Positions 43,521 to 55,212 of a stretch of DNA of 64,000 nt are shown piece after piece. Under the pieces are notes generated by a model. It did no database searches. It saw nothing but the letters and a program-made list of their open reading frames with translations, and had not been told where the DNA came from. Position numbers and translations under genes: made by a program. Numbering within the stretch: the stretch's first letter is position 1; each line of letters opens with the position of its first letter. The stretch comes from Rheum nobile (taxonomy: Eukaryota; Streptophyta; Magnoliopsida; Caryophyllales; Polygonaceae), in contig WOAB01000056.1 of assembly GCA_027886185.1 (NCBI GenBank), positions 15,252,001 through 15,316,000 on the forward strand. The letters are read 5' to 3'.

Positions 43521-44742
43521 CCCTCCCCAACTTGGTTGTGAAGCGTCCCCGCTTCACCATCATCAAACTTAGGCTCAACATATGGTGTCAAGTCCGCGAC
43601 GTTGAAGGACACGTGAATTCCGAAATCTGGTGGGAGCTCGAGTTGATAGGCATTGTCCCCTATGGCCTTTATCACGCGGAAGGGTCCATCTCCACGTGGT
43701 GCCAATTTGTGCTTGCGCCACACGGGGAATCTCTCCTTTCGCATATGCACCCAGACAATGTCTCCGGGGGCATAGAAGACGCGGCGACGGCCATAATTCT
43801 TCTACGAGGCATACTGCGCGGCCCTCCTCTCCAGCTGCTCCTTGGTGCGTCGATGAAGCTCCTGCACTTGCTCGGTGCGGTTGGCGGCGGAGACATGCAC
43901 TGGGTCACGTAGTGGTCGCGTCGACAGATCTAGTGGTGTCAAGGGGTTCATGCCATACACCACTTCGAACGGTGTCAATTTGGTCGCCGTGTGCCTGCAT
44001 CTATTGTAACAAAACTCGACAAGTGATAGTAAGTCCTCCCAATGCCTAGGGTTGACTTTAAGCATCGCGCGAAGGAGGGCTCCTAGGGTTCTATTCGTGA
44101 CCTCCGTTTGGCCATCGGTTTGGGGGTGGTAGCTAGTGGAAAATAGGAGTTTGGTTCCTAGCTTACCCCAAAGAGTTCTCCAAAAATAACCAACGAACTT
44201 AGAATCCCACTATGGTACGCGGGACTCCATGAAGACGCACCATATGCTCAAAGAATAGATCAGTAATCTCAGTAGCACTATGGGTTGTCTTACAAGAAAT
44301 AAAATGTGCCATCTTAGAAAATCGATCTACGACCACAAAAATAGTCTTTACCTCGTTTAGAGAGGGGCAAACCCGTGATGAAATCCATAGACAAATCTTC
44401 CCAGGGGGCACTAGGAATGGGCAATGGGGTGTAGAGGCCGTGTGGGCTTGACCTAGCTTTGGCTCTTTGGCACGTTACACAACTTCTACAAAACCTAGTC
44501 ACTTGGTGGGTCATCTTAGGCCAAAAGAAATGTTCTCTTAATGCGGTCAAGGTCTTACTAATCCCAAAGTGTCCACGACTCTCGTGTGCTTCCTGAATCA
44601 AAAGGAGCCTAATGGAAGACCTAGGGATGCAAAGGCGACTAGCCTTGTATAAATAACCCTCAGAAAGGAAATAGGACTCAAACTCATGCGATCTCAGGCA
44701 ATGCTCTAAAATAGGTGCAAAGAAAGGATCACTAGCATACAA
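43241..44742 (-). pseudogene. gypsy integrase, broken
   Basis: 44314-44742 has the HHCC zinc domain (HESRGHFGISKTLTALREHF then FWPKMTHQVTRFCRSCVTCQ). 44199-44411 has part of the DDE core (VVDRFSKMAHFI, first catalytic Asp in the FITGLP region just upstream). 43802-44065 has the core end (WEDLLSLVEFCYNRCRHTAT, PFEVVYG). 43241-43750 has the C-terminal domain (HKLAPRGDGPFRVIKAIGDN) and the tail VTRSRSKAIASAI. At least three frame changes. It would insert the DNA copy into the genome. Confidence 0.85.
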
Positions 44743-45345
44743 TTATTTAATCAAAGCAAAACCCAAAACTTTAGTTTGCACATGAGTCAAGAGAACATAC
44801 CTTCTAGATAACGCGTCGGCGACAATGTTCTCTTTTCCTTTCTTGTGGACCACGACATAAGGAAATGTCTCAAGAAATTCCACCCAATGAGCATGGCGTC
44901 GGTTGAGGTAGGCTTGGCTCTTCAAATAGCTCAAAGCTGCGTGGTCGCTGTGGATGACAAATTCACGCGGCCAAAGGTAATGTTGCCATGTCTTTAGCAC
45001 GCGTATTAGGGCATATAACTCTTTGTCGTAGGTGGGGTAATTGAGTGTGGCCCCTGTGAGCTTCTCACTGAAATATGCAATGGGCCTCTTCTTTTGGTGT
45101 AGCACACCACCAATGCCTATGTCTGAGGCATCACACTCCACCTTGAAGTGTTTGGCGAAGTCGGGAAGCTGGAGCAATGGTGCTTGGCACAAGGCCCTCT
45201 TCAAAGCCGAGAAGGCTTGTTCGTGGGACTCAAGCCACAAGACAATGCTTCCCTTCTTTGTCAACTCATGCAATGGCGCGACAATGGAGGAGAAGTCTCG
45301 AACAAAGCGCCTATAAAATCCAGCGAGGCCGAGAAAGCTTCTCAC
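44743..45345 (-). pseudogene. gypsy RT connection and RNase H
   Basis: Starts RSFLGLAGFYRRFVRDFSSI, then RNase H with FKVECDASDIGIGGVL, PIAYFSEKLTGATLNYPTYD, KELYALI, FVIHSDHAALSYL and ADALSR. Catalytic acidic residues of RNase H (VECDAS, DKEL, IHSDH) are visible. No internal stop across 200 residues; separated from RT by a frame change between 45345 and 45414. Confidence 0.88.
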
Positions 45346-45413
45346 CTGTGTCGGCGTTGGTCATTCTTTGATGTCCATGATCTTTGATTCGTCGATGCGT
45401 AGACCATCACTAC

Positions 45414-46025
45414 TCACGACGTAGCCCACAAAATTGTGGACGCGGAGCAAAAACTGCACTTTGCCAGATTGGCAAACAGGCTCTCGCGTCGAAGGCATTC
45501 GAGCACAAGTCGAAGGTGATCGACATGCTCTTCCAGACTCCGGGAATACACAAGGATGTCATCGAAATAAATGACGACAAACTTGCCAAGGAATGCTCTC
45601 AAGACGTGGTTCATCACGCGCATGAAGGTGCTTGGCGCGTTCGCGAGCCCAAATGGCATGACAAGCCACTCGTAGAGCCCATACTTTGTCTTGAATGCGG
45701 TCTTCCACTCATCACCTTCTTTCATCCTGATTTGGTGATAACCACTCTTCAAATCGATCTTGGAGAAAAGTGTGGTGCCATGAAGTTCATCAAGCATATC
45801 GTCAAGGCATGGAATAGGATGCCTATATTTGACGGTGATCTGGTTTATCGCGCGACAATCAACACACATTCTCCATGTGCCATCTTTCTTGGGCACAAGG
45901 ATCACATGCACATCACAAGGGGAGAGAGATTCCCTTACGTAGCCGCGATCCAACAACTCTTGCACTTGGCGCTGTAGCTCTTTGGTCTCTTCTGGGCCAG
46001 CTCTATATGCAGCGCGATTGGGCAA
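45414..46025 (-). pseudogene. gypsy reverse transcriptase core
   Basis: Residues 15-110 read fingers and palm (QELLDRGYVRESLSPCDVHV, VPKKDGTWRMCVDCRAINQI, HPIPCLDDMLDEL, LFSKIDLKSGYHQIRM), followed by YEWLVMPFGLANAPSTFMRV and the catalytic YFDDILVYS. All usual Ty3/gypsy RT blocks are present in one open frame of 203 residues, so this part is young or conserved. Confidence 0.9.
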
Positions 46026-46082
46026 GGAAGCACCTGGTACAAGGTCAATCTGGTGCTCAATGCCTCTCAGTGGAGGTAATCC

Positions 46083-47108
46083 TTATGGCAACTCATCAGG
46101 AAAGACATCATCGAACGCGGCGAGTAAGGTCGCAATGACTGGTGGCACGGATGCGGTGTTCGACGACTTAGGGATGCATGGAGTTGGCACAAGCAGAAAA
46201 CATGGAGCTTTGCCAGTCAAACACTCAGTGAGGTCACTGGGCCTGGCTAAAAGCACGTGTTGCTCACACTTTCCTTGCAAAGGAGACGTCTTCGGCAACG
46301 ACGCGGCAAACTTTGTCGATGGCGAGGCACTACTCGAATTCTGTGGGGTACTTGGTGTCCCAGCTATGGCATTGTGTGTCTTCTTATTAGTTCCTGGTGG
46401 AGATGACATTTTGCCAGCTTTGGAGGAGTTTGTCCTCTGGAGTGCCGCTGGACACTCTTTGGACCTAGTAGACGCGGTCTCTATGGCTTTCTGGCGATCG
46501 CGTTCAACCTGGTCCTGCAAGATCTCATGGGGAGACATTGGATGCAAGGTGACACGCTTCCCATGGCAATTAAACACATAAGTGTTCAAATATCCATCGT
46601 GGAGTACACGCCTGTCAAATAGCCATGGGCGCCCAAGCAAAATATGGGTAGCGTCCATTGTAATGACATCACATAAAACTGAATCACAGTATTGGCCTAT
46701 GGAAAATGAAATTAAGAATTGGTGAGATACTGTGTTACCTGGACTAGATGATATCCATTGGAGGGCATAAGGCTGGGGATGAGGCATCGTAGGCAACTTG
46801 AAGTGTGTCATGACCTTCTCATTGACAATGTTAGCACATGATCCTCCATCAACAATGACACTCAAGGAAACCGTCTGGACGAGAGCTCTTGTGTGGAACA
46901 AATTCTCCCTTTGGTCGCGTAGGTTGGCTTCCTTGACTATGAGGAGACGATGCATCACCAAGCTCAATGGTGTGCCCGCGTGTAGAGAAGTGGGGTCGCA
47001 GTCATAAGCGTCTTCGTCCTCTTCTGCGTTGCCTTCATCGATCGCGTCAAGTGTGGCCTCCTCGTCATCACAGGACTCGTAGCCGGCGGCGGCGGCGGAG
47101 AACAACAC
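46083..47108 (-). pseudogene. gypsy aspartic protease region
   Basis: A 341-residue frame with SLSVIVDGGSCANIVNEKVM (active site as D-G-G-S), THILLGRPWLFDRR, then a low-complexity Ser/Pro-rich linker and FDDVFPDELP, the usual start of the RT region. Strongly like the protease at 16545-17843, including MPHPQPYALQW versus TPHPQPYTLCW, so the two elements are related. Confidence 0.85.
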
Positions 47109-47109
47109 C

Positions 47110-48352
47110 TTGCGAGCATTGGGGCAGTCTTTCTTGTAGTGGCCTCGTCCACCACACTTGTATCATTCGAGGTCGCACACGCGATCTGTGCCCACTGGGG
47201 GTTGTCTGGGCGCGGGCTGGCGCGGCGCGGTGCTCGGCGTCGAAGGCTTCGCCTTGGTTGCTTGGCTAGACGCGGCTGTGGTAGAGGCACTAGGGTGAGG
47301 GTTAGGAGAAGATAAACCACTAGGGTTAGAAGCATACCTGGTTTGGCCACTTTGCCAAGTGTAGGACTTTCGGCGAGTGAGTTGTGCATGAATTTGCATC
47401 ACCGTGTGAGTGAGGGTGTTCAAATCTTGGATGGGCAAAATCTCGAGTTGATCACGGATGGTGGTGTTTAAGCGCTCAAGAATTTCGTCCGCAATATTGA
47501 TGGTGCAACGGAGATGTTGGCTTTGGAATACATGTCTTCAAGCTTGGAAAAGAACTCGAGGGGAGACATCGACCCTTGGCGAGCCATGGCTATCTCCATT
47601 CTCATTTGATTCCTATAGTCTGGAGGCACGTATTTCTTGGTCATCACGTAGACTAGTTGATTCCATTCTGTGACTCTGGTCCTGTGGCGACGCACACAGT
47701 CATCTTCAAATCTATGCCACCAAACGCGGGCGGCTCCTCGGAAGTTAAGTGTCGCGGCGTCGACATGCTCCTCGGGGGGCACTCAACAATATCGAAGTGT
47801 GTACTCCGTAGCCTGCACCCATTCAAGAAAAACAGAGGGGTTGTATTCAACATAAAAATGCTCGATTTTTACCTTGACTTGGTGTCGTGGGAATCGAGGC
47901 TGGGCAGGTGCTGGGTTGAACGCGTTGTATGGCGCGGCGTCGTAGAGAGGGTTCTCAAAGGCGCGCACTTCATGTGGTCGATCGCGGCCAACTAGGCGTC
48001 TTTCGCGTTCTTGGCGATCTTCGCGAACGTACTCATCCCTTGGCACGTAGGCGTCATTGCGTTGACGTCTTCGTGGCTGGGCATCGTAGTTGTCGCATCG
48101 AATGTCTCTTGGCATAACATCGCGGCGCTCGCCGCCAATGTCACGAACGCGTTCTCCTTGGGGATGGAGACGCGGTGGAGGTATCCAATCCGAAAGGTGA
48201 TCCTGCAATTCAAGTGGATCTCCAAGAGGGGGGTGAAAAAAATTAGGATTGACCATACCTGAGTCCTTGATCTCTTCGTCGTCATACTCGTCGAAGTCGT
48301 CGTGGACATTGGGTGTGATCGACGCGTAGCCATCAGATCCGTAATGCGGCAT
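47110..48352 (-). pseudogene. gypsy gag with damaged zinc knuckle
   Basis: 47783-48352 gives the N-terminal part (acidic, then Arg-rich, then the capsid start VKVKIEHFYVEYNPSVFLEW). 47468-47782 continues the capsid (RGAARVWWHRFEDDCVRRHR, YVPPDYRNQMRMEIAMARQG). Near 47122-47166 a zinc knuckle reads stop-YKCGGRGHYKKDC: the first Cys codon has become TGA. Several frame changes. Confidence 0.8.
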
Positions 48353-48621
48353 TCGAACACTCTGGTGTCGAAGGTGATCGCGTACATCATGGCGACTTAG
48401 TGCAGGGACAGGAGAGACTTACAATGGTGTGGAAACACCTTCTTCGATAAGCATGGGTCTCCTCCCTGTAGGTTAGTCGGAAACAAAAACAAGAACAAAA
48501 ACAAAGCACATAATACACTAAGAAAAATAAATGCAAAAAACAAAGAATGAAAAGCAAAGAAAGGAAAAACATACCTCGGGTTGCCTCCCGAGCATCGCCT
48601 TATTTAACGTCGTGGCTCGAC

Positions 48622-49960
48622 TCATCTAAGGTGATCACTTTCAGGGTCATAAAGGACTGTCTCTTCTATGACGCTGTCGTCAAAGCCTTCATGGTAGGGC
48701 TTCAGCCGTTGACCATTCACCTTGAATACAGATTGCCCGTCAGTATCATATAGTTCCACTGCTCCGTGGGAGAAAACGCGGGCAACAACATAGGGCCCAA
48801 CCCAATGGGATCGGAGTTTTCCCGGGAAGAGACGAAGGCGAGACATAAATAGTAGAACTTTGTCTCCTGGCTTGAAGTACTTCCTCATAATTTTCTTGTC
48901 GTGCCAGGCCTTTGTCTTCTCCTTGTAGATGACAGCGTTGTCATAAGCATCCAGACGAATCTCCTCCAACTCTTGAAGTTGCAATTTCCTAAACTCTCCC
49001 ACTTCATCAATTTGCATGTTGCACTTTTTCACAGCCCATAATGCTTTGTGCTCAAGCTCCACTGGGAGGTGACAAGCTTTCCCAAACACCAATCTATAGG
49101 GCGACATTCCAATGGGTGTTTTATAGGCAGTACGATAGGCCTAGAGTGCATCATCAAGTCTCAGACTCCAATCTTTTCTATTCGGGGCCACCATCTTCTC
49201 AAGGATAGTTTTGATCTCTCTGTTGGACACCTCAGCTTGCCCATTGGTCTGTGGATGGTAGGCCGTGGAGATTTTCTGCGTGACATGATATTTCTTCAGG
49301 AGAGGCTCATGGTCCTATTACAGAAGTGGGTTCCCCTGTCACTTATCAAAGCTTTGGGAAATCCAAATCTAGAGAAAATGCATTTTTTCAGAAAATCTGC
49401 CACCACTTTGGAGTCATCAGTCTTGGTGGCCTTCGCTTCCAACCACTTGGAAACGTAGTCCACCGCAAGTAATATATAGAGATTCCCCTGAGAACTAGGA
49501 AAGGGTCACATAAAGTCAATACCCCAAACATCAAAGACCTCGCAAAAGATTAATGATGATTGCGGCATCTCATTCCTCCTGGAGATATTTCCAACCCTTT
49601 GGCATCGGTCACAAGATTTACAAAAGGCGTAAGCATCCCGAAAGATGTGTGGCCAATAAAATCCTGCATCCAATACTTTTCTAGCAGTCTTATTTGCCCT
49701 AAAATGACACCCACATGCTTGAGAATGACAAAAGTTAAGGACAAATTATACCTCATTATCCGGAAGACAACGGCATACTACCTGATCGACACAGTGTTTC
49801 CATAGGTAAGGATCATCCCAAACATAGTGATGGGCTTCTCTTCGTACCTTCTCCTTTTGAGCTCTAGTGTAATCCGGGGGTAATTCCTCTCGAAATAAAT
49901 AGTTCACGATATCTGCGTACCATGGTCTAAAAGAACGGAGCCCGAAAACGGCCTCGACTA
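48622..49960 (-). pseudogene. Tat/Athila-type integrase
   Basis: From the right: PWYADIVNYLFREELPPDYT, HHYVWDDPYLWKHCVDQVVC, then (other frame) ARKVLDAGFYWPHIFRDAYA, FCKSCDRCQRVGNISRRNEM, DDE core pieces (LAVDYVSKWLEAKATKTDD, ISDRGTHF, STAYHPQTNGQAEVSNREIK), and MSPYRLVFGKACHLPVELEH to RLFPGKLRSHWVGPYVVARV at the C-terminus (48622-49107). Stops near 49142, 49316 and 49509 break it. RLKPYHEGF at the end is a known clade marker. Confidence 0.88.
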
Positions 49961-49999
49961 TGCAAAGAGAGGATACAGAAGTACTTACAGAGCAAAGTG

Positions 50000-51284
50000 T
50001 GAGTCCGGAGATGTTGCCGCGGGGCGGTGATGTTAACTCAGGACAACTGAGAGTTTGCACCGGGTCGCGGTGGGTGTCGCCGCGGGGCGGTGAGATTTTC
50101 CCATCTTCGATTTCAGCGTTGTCGTCCTGCTCAGTAGTAGGAGCGACTTGCAATTGCTTGCCACTTCGGAGGGTCACAGCACTTACACTTTCTTGCGAGA
50201 CCCTTTTGTCCAACCTAGTGACCACATCTGTTAACTAACCCACTTGCTTTTCCTTGCTCTTGATGCTTGCCTCGGTTGTTTGCACATGAGTTGTGAAGTG
50301 CATTGTTAAGGCCGTGAGCAAGTCGTTAGTTGAAGGGGAACTACTAGCTTGGGGAGCAATTGGTAGCTCATCAAAGTGAGGTTGTGGTGGTTGTTGTAGC
50401 TGTTGTTGATCATGTCGAGGTCTAATAGGTCCGTAACCTCCAACAGCGTATACCTCAGCAGTAGTGGCATCCTGAAGTTGGGGACAAGCATTGGTGTTGT
50501 GAAATGGATCAACGCAAATTCCACAAGCATTGTGATGTTGAGGTGCTTCTTGTTTACCCATCTTCGCAATTATGTCTTTCAATGAAGCAATTTCTTGCAA
50601 TAAATGTGCATCATTGGAGTTGACAACATTAACTCCTCTGGTCTTTGGGGCTTCATCGAACTCCCTTGTGCTCTCAGCCATATCATGAAGTCTAATCAGG
50701 GCTGCATCAGGGGTCATATTCAAGATACTACCACCACAAGTAGCATCTATGATTCTTCTTTCATCATCCAGCAGCCCATTGTAAACATAGAGTACTAGAG
50801 CTTTCTTGTCAAAACCATGGAACGGGCAACTAGAACAAAGTCGTTTGAACCGCTCACAATAGTCATAAAGGGTCTCCTCCTCTCCTTGTTCAATACTGGC
50901 AATCGCCCTTTTCAAGGCGTTCGCCATCTTGGTTGGGAAATATTGTGCGAGGAATGCCTTATGTACCTTAGCCCATGAATCTATGCTTCCGCCAGACAAA
51001 TGATAGTACCAGTCTTCAGCATCGTCCTTAAGAGTGAACCCGAAGGCTCTCATTTTAATTTGATCTTCAGTGACGTTAGTTGGTTTAATGCTCATAATGA
51101 CGTTGTGGAATTTACCCAAGTGTTGGATGGGGTCCTCTCCACTTCGTCCATGGTATCTCGGGAGCAACCGTATCACTTCTGTTCTGAGCTCAAATGTCAC
51201 ACCATCCGCAAGGGTTGGAATGATTACAGCCAATGGCTGCTGTATCAGATCTGGCGCAGTCAGCTGTCGGAGTGTCTGAGCCAT
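50000..51284 (-). pseudogene. Tat/Athila-type gag
   Basis: 50235-51284 is a clean 349-residue frame: RTEVIRLLPRYHGRSGEDPI, DQIKMRAFGFTLKDDAEDWY, FLAQYFPTKMANALKRAIAS, YDYCERFKRLCSSCPFHGFD, LYVYNGLLDDERRIIDATCG, and one CCHC-like cluster CGICVDPFHNTNAC. 50000-50225 continues in another frame with AVTLRSGKQLQVAPTTEQDD and two SPPRG motifs made by the GC-rich repeat. Capsid residues are intact over 300 codons. Confidence 0.88.
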
Positions 51285-51399
51285 TCATACCTGTCTCTGT
51301 ATAAACTTCAACAAGTAGTGAATCAGTAGCAAAGGTGTGGACCGTAAGATAGATCCACACCGCAGTCAATCACAAATAATCACAAACAGAATATTTGAC

Positions 51400-51417
51400 T
51401 CCCCGGCAACGGCGCCA
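51400..51417 (-). promoter_or_regulatory. primer-binding site of the Tat/Athila-type element
   Basis: On the minus strand TGGCGCCGTTGCCGGGGA lies four bases after the LTR end CCTTGTCA. This site is widely used in the Tat/Athila clade. Confidence 0.85.
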
Positions 51418-51421
51418 AATT

Positions 51422-52809
51422 TGACAAGGCCGGAAACCGGTGTCGTTTTCCTGTCAAAGAAATCCTAATTCACCTACTAATGAGTATAGCAAGTAAGTCA
51501 GGGTCGATCCCACAGGGAGTCGGTTATCTGTATGCAAAAGACGTGTAACTGACAAGTAACAGGGGGGGTTGGTTGGTTGCAATTAAACAAAAGAAAGTAA
51601 AACAAAGGTCGTAATCAATTAGGAAAAGGTACTTAGCCAGACAAATATCCACCATTCATTCGAATGGTTGATCCTAGATTCTCTCTAATTTCTACCTATG
51701 AATGTTCCTATTCCTTTTCTTGTGTTATAAACAGGACAAACAGACCCTGAAGATACTAACTATTAATTAACTATGAAAACCTCACGCATCAATCAATAGC
51801 AGCAATGAGCACATGAATTTAGATAGATACATGCAAGAGTAGCAAACAGTCATACAATTGCATGCAATTAATTCTCCCTACAATAAACTAGTCCCAAACA
51901 GTTCTTAGAGTATTGCAGTTGCTACACATGAACTAGGTAACTCAAACAGTAATTACCAAACCCTAGCAATAGACAATTATCAATAACAACTAGTTGCGTC
52001 CAACAAGCGAAATCAATAATAATCAATGGGATGAAACACAAGAGAATCAATACATTCAAAGAAAAAGAAATAGAATTAGAATCTCCCAACCATATATCAA
52101 ATGAAGGCTTCAATTGTCGGACTAAGCAAAGGTGCTTAGCTTTCCATTGGTTTGTGAATGAAAAACTCTAAATTCAAAGGTGAAACCTACGATGATAAAA
52201 AGTAAAAGTGTCTGGTGGTAAAGTGTCTGATGTCTGCCTCTTAACCTAGAAAGAGGTCTTAAATAGGCTTAGGGAAAAATAAGTTAAACCTAACGAAGAT
52301 AGTAAAGGAAATAAAAATAATAGAAATAGGAAATCCGGAAATGCAAATTAGGAAATAATGTCTTCGCTGGCCGCGAGGCGCTTAACAAGTCCACCGCGGG
52401 GCGGTGACTCCCACCGCGGGGCGTCAATTCCTTCTCTGAGACCCACCGCCGGGTCGCGGTGGCTTCTGGCGCGGGGCGTCAACGGTGTCTTCTTCAGCTT
52501 CTGCGACACTTCCGTAAAAATGCTATAACTTTTGATTCCCAACTCGGATTGCGCTCATATTTTGAGCACTTGCAGCAGACTTCAAGATCTAACTCCTAGA
52601 ATTGGAATCACTTCATTTGGACATCTGAGTAGACAGAACGAACAATTTGAATTCAGCACATTGTTCTTCTACTCTTCAATACACTTCAAACCTCTATAAA
52701 TCCCATGATTTCTTCACTTCTCCACTCTAACTCCATAATCCACGATTGTGCTCTAAATCCATCCAAATGGCGCCTCAAACCTGGTAATAACCCCCAGATA
52801 TGCACTACA
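51422..52809 (-). mobile_element. 5' LTR of the Tat/Athila-type element
   Basis: In plus view it begins TGACAAGGCCGG and contains the typical clade tail AAGTCAGGGTCGATCCCACA (51495-51514). The outer end is probably TGCACTACA at 52809. Its GC-rich cassette at 52366-52486 recurs in the opposite LTR at 63671-63779. Confidence 0.7.
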
Positions 52810-52846
52810 AAATAGCACTGATCTAATTGCACATCTCTCAGTAATA

Positions 52847-54000
52847 ATTCCCGTTAGAAATTGCACAGCTCTCAGTAACACTCGATTTTGACCATCTTCT
52901 TGTTGGAATCTTGATTCGACGTAAACTATGAAGTTGTAGATCTTTCAATCAGTTTTCCAACGCATCTTGAATCATCTCGAGATCAATTTTCTAGCCACGT
53001 GTATAGTCGTTTTACTGAAGAATGTCCAGAACCAAACGAGAAGTACCAATTTCGAACTTGCACAAGACTTTACCCTTTGCTTGAGCCTCTTCCTTGGAGG
53101 CCTTTGATTAATTCTCCCATGCATGTTGCTATCAATCTCCCCTTCTTGGCTTCGAATCGTCCCCGATTCGACGTGGATGAAGAAAGAAGCGTCAAGTAGA
53201 GAGACACGAACATCCAGAAAGAGCAAATGAACAAGTTGTGCATCAGCCTCGAATAACATCAAAGTTGTCACCTTTGCAGCTGAATCTTCTATGATTGTGG
53301 TGGGAGCGAGGTGGGTAAGAACAACAATAGAAACCTCAAGCTTACCAGATACGAGCATTGGTTGCGGAAGCAGTGATGAGTGCGGCAGAGCGGCCGGTGA
53401 AATGTTGCGTTGTGACGAACAACCATCAAGGACCGGGGCTTCGACGACCTCTTCTTCATACTCGTCCCACTTGGGATGATCGAAGGACATAGGACATGAT
53501 TCCACATCCACCAAATCAGCGCCTTTTGGAGAAGGAGTCATCAAGAAGGGATACGGATCGCATTGAGAGACCAACATAAACTCCGCATCACGTTGGGCTT
53601 GCTCTCGAGCAATCTCCTCGGCTTTGACCTCCTCTAATTCCCTAATGCGCTGGACGATCTCAGCTTTCTCACGTATGATCTCATCTCACTCACGTTCGAG
53701 CTTCTCGATACGGGCATGCATGTCTTGCCGCCAAGCCCTTCTAGCAACCAACTCAGCCCTGACACATTCATCGTCGTACATAATGTTGTAGTAGTCATCG
53801 TCATATGAGGACCGTCTGGGTAGTCCTGGTGGCTGAGGAGGTGCGTATTGTGGCCGGTCCCAATAGCGTCAGTCCTCTCGCCTGTAGGAGCCATGAGGAA
53901 CATCATAAGGATTGCCATCATCTTAGTAGACGACACGCATGGGGGAAGATCAAATAAGAGAAGAAGAAACTCAGTTTGTACTGGATCTGATACCAATTGA
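52847..54000 (-). pseudogene. gag-like region of a non-autonomous LTR element, left copy
   Basis: Minus-strand pieces: 53600-53945 reads a Tyr/Arg/Pro-rich start (SYDDDYYNIMYDDECVRAEL) and a coiled coil (REKAEIVQRIRELEEVKAEE, one stop before it); 52972-53577 continues with MLVSQCDPYPFLMTPSPKGA and SFDHPKWDEYEEEVVEAP. No capsid, RT or integrase domain is recognised. 53982-53996 is a primer-binding site (TTGGTATCAGATCCA on the minus strand). I take it as the only open frame of a non-autonomous element. Confidence 0.6.
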
Positions 54001-54556
54001 TGCGAACGACCCTCGAAACACCGTTGCAAGATAGGATCTTTAACGTTGAACAAGCCTTCCTTCGTCTCTTCTAACTTGCCAACGAGATGGCGTCTTCTAA
54101 GGCTAAAGAGATAGCCTTTTCACACATGAAACTGGACCAAAGTGATGGTCTGTACACATCCAAAGTGATGGACAATCATGATCAAAGAGATGATCAAGAC
54201 GTTCACCAGAGGAACGCTGGAGTAATGCTCGAAGCGACGAGCTACGGGATAATTGAGATCCAGGGGATCGTAGGGGGTTGATGTTGGGATTCAAGGAAGG
54301 AGATAACTCAACATAACAACTCAAATCAACATATCTTATTAATGACATAAGTAGTGTTTATATAACACAATTTTGTGGCCTATAGTCTTGCAAAAGAAGA
54401 AAACTACCTAATGCGAAAGATAAGGAACCTAGATAAAAGATAAGATCTTGCTAAAGAAGCAATTAGGAAACCAAACAATCTTGGATCCTAATTCTTCTTA
54501 TCTAATCCTAAAGAAATAATAAACTAAATAATGGAAATAATAAAAATCAAACAAGG
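54001..54556 (-). mobile_element. LTR of the non-autonomous element, split by CACTA 3
   Basis: Starts TGCGAACGACCC directly next to the primer-binding site and continues after CACTA 3 at 62638 to about 62685. No second full LTR is in the window, so its outer edge is estimated. Confidence 0.5.
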
Positions 54557-54899
54557 CACTACTACAAAATAGTCAATATATCCCGGGCATTTCTAGCTTT
54601 ATACCCCGGATGTAATCCGGGTTATAGTTGATCGAGGTATATAGTTAAAACTTATATACCCCGGTTATTTGAAAAAAAACACCCAGGGTATATACCTTAT
54701 GGTTTGAGCCCCTTTTTTTAGTATACGAGAAAACTCCGGGGTATATTCGGTATATATACCCCGGGTATAATAATTATCCGGGGTATTTACCTCTTATAAA
54801 CCGGGGTATTTGGTTGGTATATACCTCGGCGATTGTACCTCCGGGTTATATGTGCGCAAATTGGCATCGGGGTATATGTGAATATTAACAGCATCCACC

Positions 54900-55212
54900 G
54901 ATTTTTCCATCCGTGTTATATGGTATATACCCTGGGTGAACATCCGTGTTATATTGTATATACACCGGACTTCCATCCGTGTTATATTGTCAAAATCAGT
55001 GGATGATGTTTATATCACGGACCAATCTCCGGGGTATAAAACATTTTTCCGTGGTGTGATTTTTCCATCCGTGTTATATGGTATATAACCCGGGTGAACA
55101 TCCGTGTTATATTTTATATACACCGGACTTCCATCCGTGTTATATTGTCAAAATCAGTGGATGATGTTTATATCACGGACCAATCTCCGGGGTATAAAGC
55201 ATTTTTCCGTAG
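54900..55212. repeat. 158-bp tandem duplication in the CACTA 3 subterminal region
   Basis: Two nearly identical copies (54900-55057 and 55058-55212), each with three CCATCCGTGTTATAT motifs and one TCCGGGGTATAAA. Confidence 0.95.

Larger units (their letters stand above)
42652..48400 (-). mobile_element. Ty3/gypsy retrotransposon with nearly complete gag-pol; 5' LTR missing
   Basis: Minus-strand order gag, zinc knuckle, protease, RT, RNase H, integrase, then a 3' LTR at about 42652-43520. LTR start TGATGTGACCCTGCC and the upstream purine tract GGGGAGGG resemble the gag-protease element at 15958-21141. No second LTR or primer-binding site is seen; the right side runs straight into the next element. 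Frame changes and stops make it defective. No chromodomain is seen after integrase. Confidence 0.85.
48400..52809 (-). mobile_element. Tat/Athila-type gypsy element with RT and RNase H deleted; 3' LTR missing
   Basis: Minus-strand order 5' LTR (about 51422-52809), primer-binding site, gag, then integrase, then a 3' stretch that ends without an LTR near 48400-48600. The gag C-terminal motif AVTLRSGKQL is joined within about 90 residues to an integrase start (PWYADIVNYL), so protease, RT and RNase H were lost. The primer site TGGCGCCGTTGCCGGGGA and the integrase text are typical of the Tat/Athila clade. Confidence 0.85.
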
